Shown piece by piece: positions 42,639-51,471 of a stretch of DNA of 64,000 bases. The stretch lies in contig NZ_SJZI01000050.1 in the NCBI RefSeq assembly GCF_004337505.1, forward strand, positions 230,833-294,832, given 5' to 3'. The DNA comes from Flaviaestuariibacter flavus. Its GTDB lineage: Bacteria; Bacteroidota; Bacteroidia; Chitinophagales; Chitinophagaceae. The translations under genes and the position numbers were made by a program. The notes beneath the pieces were generated by a model that ran no database searches, had not been told where the DNA came from, and was given only the letters and a program-made list of their open reading frames with translations. Every line of letters begins with the position of its first letter. Within the stretch, counting starts at the first letter, position 1.

Positions 42639-43538
42639 TTAACGCCGGCGCAGCAGGAAGAGCAGCGGTACCTCAAGGCGCGATGCCCAGGACCGCTCGG
42701 AGTGATCAGCGCCCGGAAAAAAGTGAGATGTAAAGAAAGGCGGCCGATATCCTTTTGCGGCCACCAGTGAATCAACCGCCGGTTGCAGCGACAGGTAAAA
42801 GCTATCAAGTGTCTTGTCGCCGTGGTCCATGTACAGCAGGCGGGTGCCCGGCTTCGGCAGCTTTTTGGCCAGGTATCCGCGGAATGCCGCCGGGATCGGG
42901 CTGCTGCTGCGCTTCAGGCTTCCGGGCCAGTGCGTGGAAAGGCAGGCTGCGCCGCCGAATACTCCCGGGTACTCGCAAAGCCCGTAGAGGGAAATCAACC
43001 CGCCCATGCTGGAGCCGGCGAGGAACGTATGCGCCGCGTCCGGATTGGTTTTGAATTTCCTGTCGATATAAGGCTTCAGTTCTTTTACGAGAAAAGAGAG
43101 GTAGCGGTCGGCGAGAAAAGGGCCGTTCATTTCGGACTTCAATGAATCGATGGCCGGGTGCGGCAGGAGGGCAGCCGCTTTTTCCGGAAAGAATTCATTG
43201 CGCCGCCACTTGCCGTTGTTTGGTATTCCGACAATAATGAATGGCATCGCCTGCCCGGTAGCCTGAAGGCGCGCCGCGGCTTCATCGGCCATCCATTCCT
43301 GGTGGTTCCAGGTTATGGTGCTGTCGAAAAGCATCTGCCCGTCGTGCATATAAAGAACGGCATAGCGTCCTGCCGAAGGATAGCCTTGCGGCAGCCATAC
43401 ATCAATGTTCCGCGAGTCTACATACCGCGAGGGAAAGGAATCGATCCGCACGATCCGCCCACTCGAAACCCCGGGCAGCTGACCCGCACACCGGAGGAGG
43501 CTCAGAAAGAAAGACAGGACGAGGAAGCCGTATTTCAT
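42639..43538 (-). CDS. Exported esterase, alpha/beta hydrolase
   Basis: 299 residues, signal peptide ending RCAGQ. Same superfamily as the esterase at 33757: DVWLPQGYPSAGRYAVLYMHDGQMLF, FIIVGIPNNG, nucleophile in AGSSMGGLISLYG, Asp region YMDHGDKTLD, and His in PGADHSERSW. Probably a periplasmic carboxylic or siderophore-type esterase; substrate unknown. Convergent with the preceding operon, four bases apart and with no obvious terminator. Confidence 0.82.
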   Translation of the reverse strand: MKYGFLVLSFFLSLLRCAGQLPGVSSGRIVRIDSFPSRYVDSRNIDVWLPQGYPSAGRYAVLYMHDGQMLFDSTITWNHQEWMADEAAARLQATGQAMPFIIVGIPNNGKWRRNEFFPEKAAALLPHPAIDSLKSEMNGPFLADRYLSFLVKELKPYIDRKFKTNPDAAHTFLAGSSMGGLISLYGLCEYPGVFGGAACLSTHWPGSLKRSSSPIPAAFRGYLAKKLPKPGTRLLYMDHGDKTLDSFYLSLQPAVDSLVAAKGYRPPFFTSHFFPGADHSERSWASRLEVPLLFLLRRR

Positions 43539-43551
43539 CGCCCGAAAATAA

Positions 43552-43579
43552 ATCAGACATCAGATACCGGACACCAGCA
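43552..43579. repeat. Tandem array, exact 7-bp period (ATCAGAC)
   Basis: ATCAGAC, ATCAGAT, ACCGGAC, ACCAGCA in the 47-base gap between two minus-strand genes. Same word as at 34985. Confidence 0.5.
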
Positions 43580-43585
43580 ATTCGC

Positions 43586-45475
43586 TCAGGCGCTGACGAT
43601 CAGCACCGGGATCTTGAGGGCATGGCGTACGCTGTCGATGGTTTCGCCGTAGATCCAGTCGAGCATGCCGCGGTGGCCGTGTGCGCCAATGATGAGCAGC
43701 TCGGCGCCCGACTCATTTACGAGGCGCGCGATCTCGCGGGCCCGGCTGTGGTAGCCAAGCAGCGTCACGGCCGTAAAGCCGCGGGAGCGGAACTGCTCGG
43801 CATAGCCTTCGAGCTGGGCCAGGTCGTTGCGGGTTTCCATATCGTCGGTCTCGCTGCCGTGTATGCGCGTGGTGGCGCTTTCCACCACGTGGATGAGCAC
43901 GAAGCGGGTGCCTTCGGAGGCATGGCCGAGGGCATGACCCAGCAGGGTGGCATCGAAGCGGCTGAAGTCGAGCGCCAGCGCGATCGTTTTGTATGTGGGT
44001 TTGATGGCGGGCCCGATCAGGGTGTCGGTATGGCGGTGCATTGGCAACAGGGGGCGCGTCTTGCGCCGGGGCAGCATGGGGTAGACGATCGTGATGAGCA
44101 GCAAGGCCACGAACAGCAGCAGCCCGAGGACCATCAGGGCCTTGACGAATAAGTTTTCGCTCCGCATGAAATAGTCACCCATTTGTTCCACCACCATCCG
44201 CAGGTTGAGGTACACCAGCACCGCGGCGATGAGCCATGCAGCGATCTGCACCGGCGCCTTTACGGCATAGACGCCCATCTGCGCCTTGTTGCTCACAAAA
44301 TGAATGAGCGGGATCACGGCAAAGCCCAGTTGCAGGCTCAGCACCACCTGGCTCAGCACCAGCAGGGCGTCGATGTTATCCTCCCCGTTGATCAGGATCA
44401 CGATCACAGCCGGCACGATAGCGACCACCCGCGTGAGCAGGCGGCGCAGCCAGGGGTTGATGCGCAGGCGCAGGTAGCCTTCCATTACGATCTGCCCTGC
44501 GAGGGTGCCGGTGATGGTGGAGCTCTGCCCGGCTGCGATGAGGGCGATGGCAAAAAGCATGGGCGCAAGGCTGGAGCCGAGCATTTCGTTGAGCAGGGTA
44601 TGAGCCTGGCGGATTTCCGCCACATCAGTGCGTCCCTTGTAATAAAAGGCGGAGGCTGCCAGCACGAGGATCGCCGCGTTGACAAAGAAAGCCGCGTTGA
44701 GCGCGATGGTGCTGTCGATGAAGTTAAGCCGCAGCGCACGTCGGATGCCGGCATCGTCGCGTTTGAACTTGCGCGTTTGCACCAGCGCCGAGTGCAGGTA
44801 CAGGTTATGCGGCATCACGGTGGCACCGATGATACCGATGGCGATATAAAGCGCTGTCTTGGACGGAATGGAAGGGACGAAGCCCTTCGCCACTTCCGAC
44901 AGCACGGGTTTCGCGAGGATGATCTCCACAAGGAAGGAGATGCCGATGATCGCCACCAGCGTGATGATGAAGGCTTCCATCTTGCGCATCCCGAGCCGTT
45001 GCAGCAGCAGCAGCAGGAAGGTATCGCACAAGGTGATGAGCACCGCCCAGAGCAGGGGAATGCCGGTGAGCAGCTGGATGCCAATGGCCATGCCCAGCAC
45101 TTCGGCCAGGTCGGTGGCGGCGATGGCGATCTCGGCGAGGATATAGAGAAAGACGTTGATGGTCTTGGGATAGGTTTCGCGGTTAGCCTGTGCCAGGTCG
45201 CGGCCACGCACGATGCCGAGGCGGGCGGAAAGACTTTGCAGGAGCAGCGCCATCAGGTTGCTCATGAGCAGCACCCAAATGAGCTTGTAGCCGAACTGGC
45301 TGCCACCGGCCAGGTCGGTGGCCCAGTTGCCCGGGTCCATGTAACCCACGGAAACAAGGTAGGCCGGTCCGAAAAAGGAAGCGATGCGGCGCCACAGCGG
45401 CTTGCCGGCCGTCGCAGTCGTGTCGACCGAGCCATGCACTTCACTAAGCGACTGGTCGCTCTTCGTGGTCATCAT
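43586..45475 (-). CDS. Nramp-family divalent metal transporter fused to a UspA domain
   Basis: About 629 residues from ATG 45475 (ATG 45472 is next). Residues ~30-460 are an Nramp transporter with 11 predicted membrane segments. The TM1 motif is YMDPGNWATD and the TM6 motif TVMPHNLYLHS, which hold the metal. AAGQSSTITGTLAGQ is the family signature. Residues ~490-629 are a universal-stress domain whose nucleotide site reads GAHGHRGMLDWIYGE (G-2x-G-9x-G, with E for the usual S/T). It probably imports Mn2+ or Fe2+ with protons; the soluble domain may sense ATP. I have seen this fusion annotated in Bacteroidota. Confidence 0.9.
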   Translation of the reverse strand: MMTTKSDQSLSEVHGSVDTTATAGKPLWRRIASFFGPAYLVSVGYMDPGNWATDLAGGSQFGYKLIWVLLMSNLMALLLQSLSARLGIVRGRDLAQANRETYPKTINVFLYILAEIAIAATDLAEVLGMAIGIQLLTGIPLLWAVLITLCDTFLLLLLQRLGMRKMEAFIITLVAIIGISFLVEIILAKPVLSEVAKGFVPSIPSKTALYIAIGIIGATVMPHNLYLHSALVQTRKFKRDDAGIRRALRLNFIDSTIALNAAFFVNAAILVLAASAFYYKGRTDVAEIRQAHTLLNEMLGSSLAPMLFAIALIAAGQSSTITGTLAGQIVMEGYLRLRINPWLRRLLTRVVAIVPAVIVILINGEDNIDALLVLSQVVLSLQLGFAVIPLIHFVSNKAQMGVYAVKAPVQIAAWLIAAVLVYLNLRMVVEQMGDYFMRSENLFVKALMVLGLLLFVALLLITIVYPMLPRRKTRPLLPMHRHTDTLIGPAIKPTYKTIALALDFSRFDATLLGHALGHASEGTRFVLIHVVESATTRIHGSETDDMETRNDLAQLEGYAEQFRSRGFTAVTLLGYHSRAREIARLVNESGAELLIIGAHGHRGMLDWIYGETIDSVRHALKIPVLIVSA

Positions 45476-45552
45476 GTAACAAAAATAGGGGCGCACAGCC
45501 CGGCGGCGTCGCCATTGGCGGCTTTTCTGTTTATTTACACCAAATATCAATT

Positions 45553-46527
45553 ATGCATCGGCTTGGATATGTTTTGTTGTTGGTTGGGCTCGCTGCCTGC
45601 TCGGACGGACGAAAGGAAGGCACAGCCCCTGAAGTCGGTGGCAAGGAAACGACCTTTGAAAACTTTACGAACAGCTTCCCGGAAGCAAAACTGCCCTACC
45701 AGGTTACCGATACGGCACTAGCCCGTCACGCGGACACCGCCATGCTGCGCCGGCCCGACTTCGTGAGCCTTCTGCCCGACTCGGTGAAACGCCCGCTGCT
45801 GGGTTCCGGCAACGTACGTTACCAACCGCTGGCGCGCATTGCGACGCCCGACCAGAATTTCCTCGTGGTGCGTGCCGCCTCGGGCGAGCGCAGCGCGGCT
45901 TTGCTGTATGTGTTCGACAAGAAGCAGGCGTACAAGACCGTATTTCCACTGCTGGTTCCCGATAGCGATCCTGCCACTGCGCAGGCCAGCCTGATTGACA
46001 AACAGGGCGCAATTACCCGCAGCATCAGCAAAAAGATCCAGAAGGATTTGATGGGCGAGGGGCGTGAGGTATTCGTTTATACACCGGAATCCAATAGCTT
46101 CACGCTGATCATGACCGACCCGCTGGAAGACCGGCAGGACGTGCTCAACCCGATCGACACCTTTGCCCGCAAGCACCCGCTTGCCGGCGACTATGTGAAA
46201 AACGAGCGCAACTTCGTTTCGGTGCGCGACGCACGCAACCCGAGCGAGATCAATTTTTTCATTCATTTCGAAAAAGGTACCGGTGACGATAAATGCACCG
46301 GCGAGCTGAAAGGCACGGCCCTGCTCACTTCCTCGCGCACCGCGGTATACCGGCAGGGCGGCGATCCCTGCGTGCTCGAACTCCAGTTCTCGGGCAACTC
46401 CGTTACGCTGCGCGAAACTGAGGGCTGCGGATCACACCGGGGTGTAAAATGCATCTTCGACGGCAATTTTCCGCGCAAAAAAGCCGTTTCGGCGAAAAGC
46501 GGGTCTTCCAGAAAGGCGAAGAAGTAG
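45553..46527 (+). CDS. Lipoprotein of unknown function
   Basis: 324 residues, lipoprotein signal ending LAACSDG. The mature protein has no family pattern that I recognise. It contains QASLIDKQGAITRSISKKI and a C-terminal part with four cysteines (DDKCTGELKG, GDPCVLEL, ETEGCGSHRGVKC), possibly two disulfides. The tail is Lys/Ser-rich. Divergent from the Nramp fusion gene. The next gene starts 82 bases later. Confidence 0.75.
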   Translation: MHRLGYVLLLVGLAACSDGRKEGTAPEVGGKETTFENFTNSFPEAKLPYQVTDTALARHADTAMLRRPDFVSLLPDSVKRPLLGSGNVRYQPLARIATPDQNFLVVRAASGERSAALLYVFDKKQAYKTVFPLLVPDSDPATAQASLIDKQGAITRSISKKIQKDLMGEGREVFVYTPESNSFTLIMTDPLEDRQDVLNPIDTFARKHPLAGDYVKNERNFVSVRDARNPSEINFFIHFEKGTGDDKCTGELKGTALLTSSRTAVYRQGGDPCVLELQFSGNSVTLRETEGCGSHRGVKCIFDGNFPRKKAVSAKSGSSRKAKK

Positions 46528-46609
46528 CTTACCGGACCGCTTCGTGTCTTAAATACACGATCTTTTTTCAAATCCTTATCTTGCGTGCCTAAAACGAAAG
46601 CTATCAACA

Positions 46610-48280
46610 ATGAATTTTCGCTCCTTCCAGGTTCCATATCCTATTGACGACCGATACAAAAAACGCGTGGCTTATTTCTCCATGGAGTTCGCCATCCACC
46701 AGCCTCTCAAGATCTACAGCGGCGGCCTTGGTTTTCTTGCCGGCTCGCATATGCGCTCGGCCTTCGAGCTGCGCCAGAACCTGGTCGGGATCGGCATCCT
46801 GTGGAAATACGGGTATTACGACCAGGCCCGCAACCAGGACCAGACTCTCCAGGTGACCTGGCATGAAAAGATCTATTCCTTCCTGGAAGATACCGGCATC
46901 AAGTTCGAGATCACCGTGCACGAGCACCCGGTGTGGGTGAAGGTGATGTACCTGCCGCCGAACGTGTTCCAGTCGGCGCCGATGTTCCTGATGACCACCG
47001 ACATCCCGGAGAACGATTATGTGTCGCAAACCATCACGCACCGCCTCTACGATGCCAACGTGGCCACCAAGGTGGCGCAGTTCATCCTGCTGGGTGTGGG
47101 CGGCGCCAAGCTGCTCGACGAGATCGGCTTCCATCCTGAAGTGTATCACCTCAACGAAGCGCACGGACTTTCGGCGGCGTTTTACCTGTACAACAAGTTC
47201 AACCGCAAGGCAGAGGAGGTGAAGAAGCGGCTTGTGTTCACAACGCACACTCCCGAGGAGGCCGGCAACGAAAAACACGATATCTATCTCTGTCACAAAA
47301 TGAGCTACTTCTGCGGCCTCAGCGTCGAAGAGGTAAAGCAGCTCACGGGCATGCCCGACGACCAGTTCAACCACTCGCTGGCCGCACTGCGCTTTGCGCG
47401 CATCGCCAACGGCGTGTCGCAGCTCCACGGAGAAGTGAGCCGCCATATGTGGGCGAAGTATGACAATATCTGCGAGATCCTTTCGGTGACCAACGCGCAG
47501 AACTGGCGCTACTGGGCCGACAAGGCGCTGTACCGCTTCCGCGAGGACGGTAACGACGCCGGCTTCGACGACCGCAAGAAGTGGATGAAGAAGCGCGCCT
47601 TCGAGCTCGTGGCCGACCAGACGGGCAAGGTATTCGATCCCAATGTATTCACCATCGTTTGGGCCCGCCGCTTCGCCGGCTACAAGCGCGCCAACCTCAT
47701 CACGCGCGACCTGGAGCGTTTCAACAAGCTCATGGCCGATTCGAAATACCCGGTGCAGATCATCTGGGCGGGCAAGCCTTACCCGGTCGACTACCCGGCT
47801 ATCTCGGAGTTCAACGAGCTGGTGCACCTGAGCAAGAATTACAAGAACATGGCCGTGCTCATCGGCTATGAGCTCGGGCTTTCCAAGCGTCTCAAGCAGG
47901 CCGCTGATTGCTGGCTCAACAACCCGCGTGTTCCGCGCGAGGCCTCCGGTACCTCGGGCATGACCGCCGCTATGAACGGCGCGGTGAACTTCTCCACCAA
48001 CGACGGCTGGATCCCCGAGTTCGTGCATCCCGGCAACAACGGCTTCATCGTGCCGCCGATCGACTACACGCGCATCAGCACGCAGGAGCAGGACCAGTAT
48101 GACCTCGACCAGCTTTATGAAGTGTTGCAGAAGCAGATCCTGCCCCTGTACTACGACGACTACGACACCTGGCGCCAGATCGTAAAGAACGGCATGCGCG
48201 ACGTACAGCTGCAGTTCGACTCCAACCGGATGGCCGAAGAGTATTACAACCTTTTGTACAATCGTCCGTTTAAAGGATGA
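46610..48280 (+). CDS. GT35 alpha-glucan phosphorylase-like protein without the PLP lysine
   Basis: 556 residues, short form of the alpha-glucan phosphorylases. It has YFSMEFAIHQPLKIYSGGLGFLAGSH at the start, HLNEAHG, FTTHTPEEAGNE, WARRFAGYKRANL and VPREASGTSG. In true phosphorylases the last motif continues with a lysine that binds pyridoxal phosphate (GMK or NMK). Here it reads GMTAAMNG, with Thr452 in its place. The protein may therefore not phosphorolyse glucan by the PLP mechanism. Cytoplasmic, with a GH13 enzyme nearby. Confidence 0.88.
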   Translation: MNFRSFQVPYPIDDRYKKRVAYFSMEFAIHQPLKIYSGGLGFLAGSHMRSAFELRQNLVGIGILWKYGYYDQARNQDQTLQVTWHEKIYSFLEDTGIKFEITVHEHPVWVKVMYLPPNVFQSAPMFLMTTDIPENDYVSQTITHRLYDANVATKVAQFILLGVGGAKLLDEIGFHPEVYHLNEAHGLSAAFYLYNKFNRKAEEVKKRLVFTTHTPEEAGNEKHDIYLCHKMSYFCGLSVEEVKQLTGMPDDQFNHSLAALRFARIANGVSQLHGEVSRHMWAKYDNICEILSVTNAQNWRYWADKALYRFREDGNDAGFDDRKKWMKKRAFELVADQTGKVFDPNVFTIVWARRFAGYKRANLITRDLERFNKLMADSKYPVQIIWAGKPYPVDYPAISEFNELVHLSKNYKNMAVLIGYELGLSKRLKQAADCWLNNPRVPREASGTSGMTAAMNGAVNFSTNDGWIPEFVHPGNNGFIVPPIDYTRISTQEQDQYDLDQLYEVLQKQILPLYYDDYDTWRQIVKNGMRDVQLQFDSNRMAEEYYNLLYNRPFKG

Positions 48281-48293
48281 TTATCCTGATAAG

Positions 48294-48326
48294 ACAAAAG
48301 CCCCCGCCATCGGCGGGGGCTTTTGT
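48294..48326. terminator. Bidirectional terminator between the GT35 gene and ispH
   Basis: 15-bp stem ACAAAAGCCCCCGCC-ATC-GGCGGGGGCTTTTGT. It has no mismatches and serves both convergent genes. Confidence 0.85.
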
Positions 48327-48348
48327 CGTTATTGAGACTTCGCCTGCT

Positions 48349-49575
48349 CTATGCAAACTGAGTCGCCACGTCTTCAATTGATTTACTTCCCGGGAAAAAC
48401 GAAACCAGTCTCCGGATGACGCCCTCCACCACTGCGTCGGGGCAGGAGGCGCCGCTGGTGATCAGCACCGTCAGCGGCTCTTTTTCGGGGAGATAATTTT
48501 CAGTGATGTGCTCGGTGCCGTTGTGGAAGTTGTAATGATGCACCGTGTTGCGGTTAAGCAGCTTGGATTCCTCGTTGATATAATAGGTCGGCAGCGCTTC
48601 CTCGCAAAGCTCCACGAGGTGGGAAGTGTTTGACGAGTTGTAGCCACCGACAACGATGGCGAGGTCAGCGGGTGTTTGCAGCATGCCCTGCACCGCGGTT
48701 TGGTTGTCGTTGGTGGCATAGCAGAGGGTGTCGCGGGTGTCGGCGAAGCGCGTGCGCACATCGCTGTCGGTAAGGCCGTATCTGGCAATCATAACGTCGC
48801 GCAGGTAGTCGGCGATCGCCTGTGTATCGGAGGCCAGCATGGTGGTCTGGTTGACGACGCCGATGCGCTGCAGGTCGCGCTCCACGTCGAAGCCCTCAGA
48901 AAACTGGCCTTTGAATTCGGTGTAAAATTCCGATGCGGGCTTTTCGCCCGTGATATACTTCGCCAGCTCCAGGGTCTGCTGCATGTCTTTCACCACCACC
49001 GAAGGCGCGTCCTTGGCGGCGTGCGAAAAGGTGGCGCGTGTTTCTTCGTGTTTCGGCTTGCCGTGGATGATGATGCTGTAGCCTTTCTGGGCGATACCTT
49101 CGGAGCGGTTCCACACCTTCTCCACGAAGGGGCAGGTGGTGTTGTACTGCTCGGTGCGGATGCCGATCGCATTCAGGCGCTTGTCAATTTCGAGGGTAGT
49201 GCCGAAGGCGGGAATGAGCACAATGTCGTCGGAAGTGAGATCCTCGAAAGGCACGATGGGGTTGCCCTTTGTATCCTGCAGGAAGCGCACCCCGGCTGCC
49301 AGCAGGTCGGCATTCACCTGTGGGTTGTGGATCATCTCGGAAAGCAGGAAGATGCGTTTGCCTTCGTTTTCGACCACCGTGCGAAAGGCAATGTCGATGG
49401 CGTTCTCCACGCCGTAGCAAAACCCGAAATGCCGCGCCAGGTACACCCGCACCGGCCCGAAGTCGAGCAGGGTAGGGGTGAAGTCCTTTTTCATGCGGTC
49501 GGCCTCCTTGCGCTGCTTCTTGATGGCGGAGATCAGCGGGGAGCGATAGGCAATGGGAACATCGAAGGTTTTCAT
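48349..49575 (-). CDS. ispH: 4-hydroxy-3-methylbut-2-enyl diphosphate reductase
   Basis: 408 residues from ATG 49575. Last enzyme of the MEP isoprenoid pathway, giving IPP and DMAPP. The three Fe-S cysteines are in HFGFCYGVENA, NTTCPFVEKV and DTLCYATNDNQ. HGKPKHEE and VVGGYNSSNTSHL are also typical. It is the longer form with insertions often seen in Bacteroidota. Cytoplasmic. Divergent from the GH13 gene across the 7-bp-period element. Confidence 0.95.
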   Translation of the reverse strand: MKTFDVPIAYRSPLISAIKKQRKEADRMKKDFTPTLLDFGPVRVYLARHFGFCYGVENAIDIAFRTVVENEGKRIFLLSEMIHNPQVNADLLAAGVRFLQDTKGNPIVPFEDLTSDDIVLIPAFGTTLEIDKRLNAIGIRTEQYNTTCPFVEKVWNRSEGIAQKGYSIIIHGKPKHEETRATFSHAAKDAPSVVVKDMQQTLELAKYITGEKPASEFYTEFKGQFSEGFDVERDLQRIGVVNQTTMLASDTQAIADYLRDVMIARYGLTDSDVRTRFADTRDTLCYATNDNQTAVQGMLQTPADLAIVVGGYNSSNTSHLVELCEEALPTYYINEESKLLNRNTVHHYNFHNGTEHITENYLPEKEPLTVLITSGASCPDAVVEGVIRRLVSFFPGSKSIEDVATQFA

Positions 49576-49603
49576 GCGGGACAAATTTACGCCGCTCCGG
49601 TTC

Positions 49604-49733
49604 GAATATCGAATAACGGATATCGATTTAAGAATATCGAAAACGGCCCAGGTGCTCCTTCTAAGGGCCACTTTCTTTGGTGCATACTGAAAACAACCCG
49701 TTATTCGATATTCGTTATCCGATATTCGATATT
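49604..49733. repeat. Inverted pair of 7-bp-period arrays between ispH and the GH13 gene
   Basis: Left arm 49604-49645: GAATATC, GAATAAC, GGATATC, GATTTAA, GAATATC, GAAAACG. Right arm 49699-49733: CGTTATT, CGATATT, CGTTATC, CGATATT, CGATATT, the inverse of the same word. Spacer about 53 bases. The right arm ends two bases before the GH13 start codon. Confidence 0.7.
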
Positions 49734-49735
49734 TT

Positions 49736-50995
49736 ATGTGCCCTGACAAATCCTGGATTCTCCGCACCAATGTCTACGAAGTAAACCTCCGTCAGTATAC
49801 GCCCGAGGGCACTATTGAAGCGTTCCGGAAGCACCTCCCGCGCCTCCGCGATATGGGCGTGGAAACGCTTTGGTTCATGCCGGTCACCCCCATCGCGCAG
49901 GAACGGAAAAAAGGATCGCTGGGCTCTTATTATGCCTGCTCCGACTACACGGCGGTCAGTGAAGAGTTCGGTTCCCTGGACGATTGGAAGGTGCTCGTGC
50001 AGGAAGCGCAGGGGATGGGCTTCCGCGTGCTCCTCGACTGGGTGGCCAACCATACCGGCTGGGACCACCGCTGGACGCGGGAGCACCCCGAGTGGTACGA
50101 GCGCAACGAGTGGGGCGGGCTGGTGCCGGCCCATGGCATGGATGATATCGTGGAGCTTGACTTCCGTAATGCCGAAATGCGCGGCGCCATGATCGACGCC
50201 ATGCGTTTCTGGGTGGAGGCGACCGGCATCGACGGCTTTCGCTGCGACCTGGCCTTCTGGGTGGAGGTCGGTTTCTGGATCGAAGCCAAAGCGGCGCTCG
50301 ACGCGGTGCGGCCGCTCTTCTGGCTCGGTGAATTCGACGCGCTGACACACCCGGAGTACATGCAGGTTTTCGATGCGGCCTATACCTGGAGCTGGATGCA
50401 TGCCGCCCAGGAATATTACCAGGGACGGCTGGAGTTGCCGGCACTGCTGGCGCTGCTCGATCGCTACCGCGAGGCGCCCGGACTGCCCGCCTGGTTTACG
50501 GCCAACCACGACGAAAACAGCTGGAATGGTACCGAGTTTGAAAAATACGGTCCCATGGCCGCGCTGCTGGCGGTGTTCAGCTGCACCTGGGCCGGTATCC
50601 CGCTCCTCTACAGCGGCCAGGAGCTCCCCAACGAAAAGCGGCTCGAATTCTTTGAAAAAGACCCGATCGGCTGGATCGACGACCTGCCTTCGCTGCACTA
50701 TTTTTATAAGGCCCTGCTGGATCTTCGGCGTGCATCGGCAGCACTCGCCGCCGATGCTCCCTGCCGGGTGCTGGCAAGCTCTGCCGGGCCGGGCGTGCTC
50801 GCCTTCGTACGGGAGGCGGGCGACACCGGGGTGCTGGTACTTTTGAACTTCACGCCGCGCCAGCAGGTTTTTTCGCTGGCCGGTGATGGGCCCGCTGCTC
50901 GGTACCGTGATGCGTTCACCGGTGCACAGCGCAGATCCGACACCGACAGGCATTGGCAACTTTCGCCCTGGGGCTTCCTGGTGCAGGCATTCTAA
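49736..50995 (+). CDS. GH13 alpha-amylase-family glycosidase
   Basis: 419 residues, no signal peptide, so cytoplasmic. The four GH13 regions are present: LLDWVANHTG (I), GFRCDLAF with the nucleophile Asp (II), WLGEFDALTH with the acid Glu (III) and FTANHDENSW (IV). The (beta/alpha)8 barrel is followed by a small C-terminal beta domain (VLVLLNFTPRQQVF). It may trim cytoplasmic alpha-glucans in concert with the GT35 protein two genes away; the exact specificity is not readable. The ATG at 49736 is close behind the array. Confidence 0.88.
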   Translation: MCPDKSWILRTNVYEVNLRQYTPEGTIEAFRKHLPRLRDMGVETLWFMPVTPIAQERKKGSLGSYYACSDYTAVSEEFGSLDDWKVLVQEAQGMGFRVLLDWVANHTGWDHRWTREHPEWYERNEWGGLVPAHGMDDIVELDFRNAEMRGAMIDAMRFWVEATGIDGFRCDLAFWVEVGFWIEAKAALDAVRPLFWLGEFDALTHPEYMQVFDAAYTWSWMHAAQEYYQGRLELPALLALLDRYREAPGLPAWFTANHDENSWNGTEFEKYGPMAALLAVFSCTWAGIPLLYSGQELPNEKRLEFFEKDPIGWIDDLPSLHYFYKALLDLRRASAALAADAPCRVLASSAGPGVLAFVREAGDTGVLVLLNFTPRQQVFSLAGDGPAARYRDAFTGAQRRSDTDRHWQLSPWGFLVQAF

Positions 50996-51212
50996 GGGGT
51001 TTTTGTTTCACATTTCCACCACACCCGAGGTGCAGCTTCTACATACGAAGGTGGCGAAGCCCGGCTGTGTTCCGCTGTGGATAAACTGGTATGGAATTGG
51101 GATATAATATGTTGAACGCGACCGGAGATGTACGGACCCTGAAACACGAGTGATCTTATTGATGGGCGTACAACCGTACATTGAGGGCGTGTTGGTTTTT
51201 CGTGGTGATTAA
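50996..51212. other. Non-coding stretch, possible RNA gene
   Basis: 217 bases between the GH13 stop codon and a strong terminator, with no coding frame. Several short inverted segments (for example around CCACACCCGAGGTGCAGC and GTACAACCGTACATTGA) allow folding. A TATAATATG stretch lies at about 51103-51111. It could be just a long 3' untranslated region; I cannot match it to a known RNA family. Confidence 0.3.
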
Positions 51213-51247
51213 GAAAAAGAGGTGGGATGCGCTCCCACCTCTTTTTT
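51213..51247 (+). terminator. Terminator downstream of the GH13 gene
   Basis: AAAAAGAGGTGGGA-TGCGC-TCCCACCTCTTTTTT, perfect stem with A and T tracts. Confidence 0.85.
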
Positions 51248-51277
51248 AAAAAACGATTGTGGTGCAAGTATCGAAAG

Positions 51278-51305
51278 AAAAGGTTTCGCCCCGGCGGGAC
51301 CTTTT
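51278..51305 (+). terminator. Second terminator-like hairpin
   Basis: AAAAGGTTTCGCC-CC-GGCGGGACCTTTT, two mismatches, 30 bases after the first. The remaining stretch to 51471 holds the promoter of the next gene and otherwise nothing I recognise. Confidence 0.55.
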
Positions 51306-51376
51306 CGTTTATCCCATAATCCGGCCCCTTCATCCCAAAGCGCTGCCGGTGGCGCAGGGCTTGCACGTTAAATTGC

Positions 51377-51384
51377 TAGGTTTG
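51377..51384 (+). promoter_or_regulatory. -7 element of the DUF4407 gene (TAGGTTTG)
   Basis: Exact TAnnTTTG match. It leaves a leader of roughly 85 bases. Confidence 0.5.
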
Positions 51385-51471
51385 TATACTACGCAGCTCC
51401 GCTGCCCCGTTTTTGAAAGCGCCCGTTCAACTTCAACCGCCATTCGTTCAACTTAAAAGAACCGGGAACCT

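Noticed and set aside
44183..45721. A 512-codon plus-strand open frame opposite the Nramp fusion
   Set aside because: It is His/Gln/Asp-rich, as expected from the reverse complement of membrane-segment codons, and overlaps a certain gene completely.
46604..48028. A 474-codon minus-strand frame opposite the GT35 gene
   Set aside because: Shadow of a well-conserved enzyme gene; no start signal or family pattern.
49598..49625. GGTTCGAAT considered as the T-loop of a tRNA
   Set aside because: No acceptor or anticodon stem can be formed around it. The motif is part of the GAATATC array.
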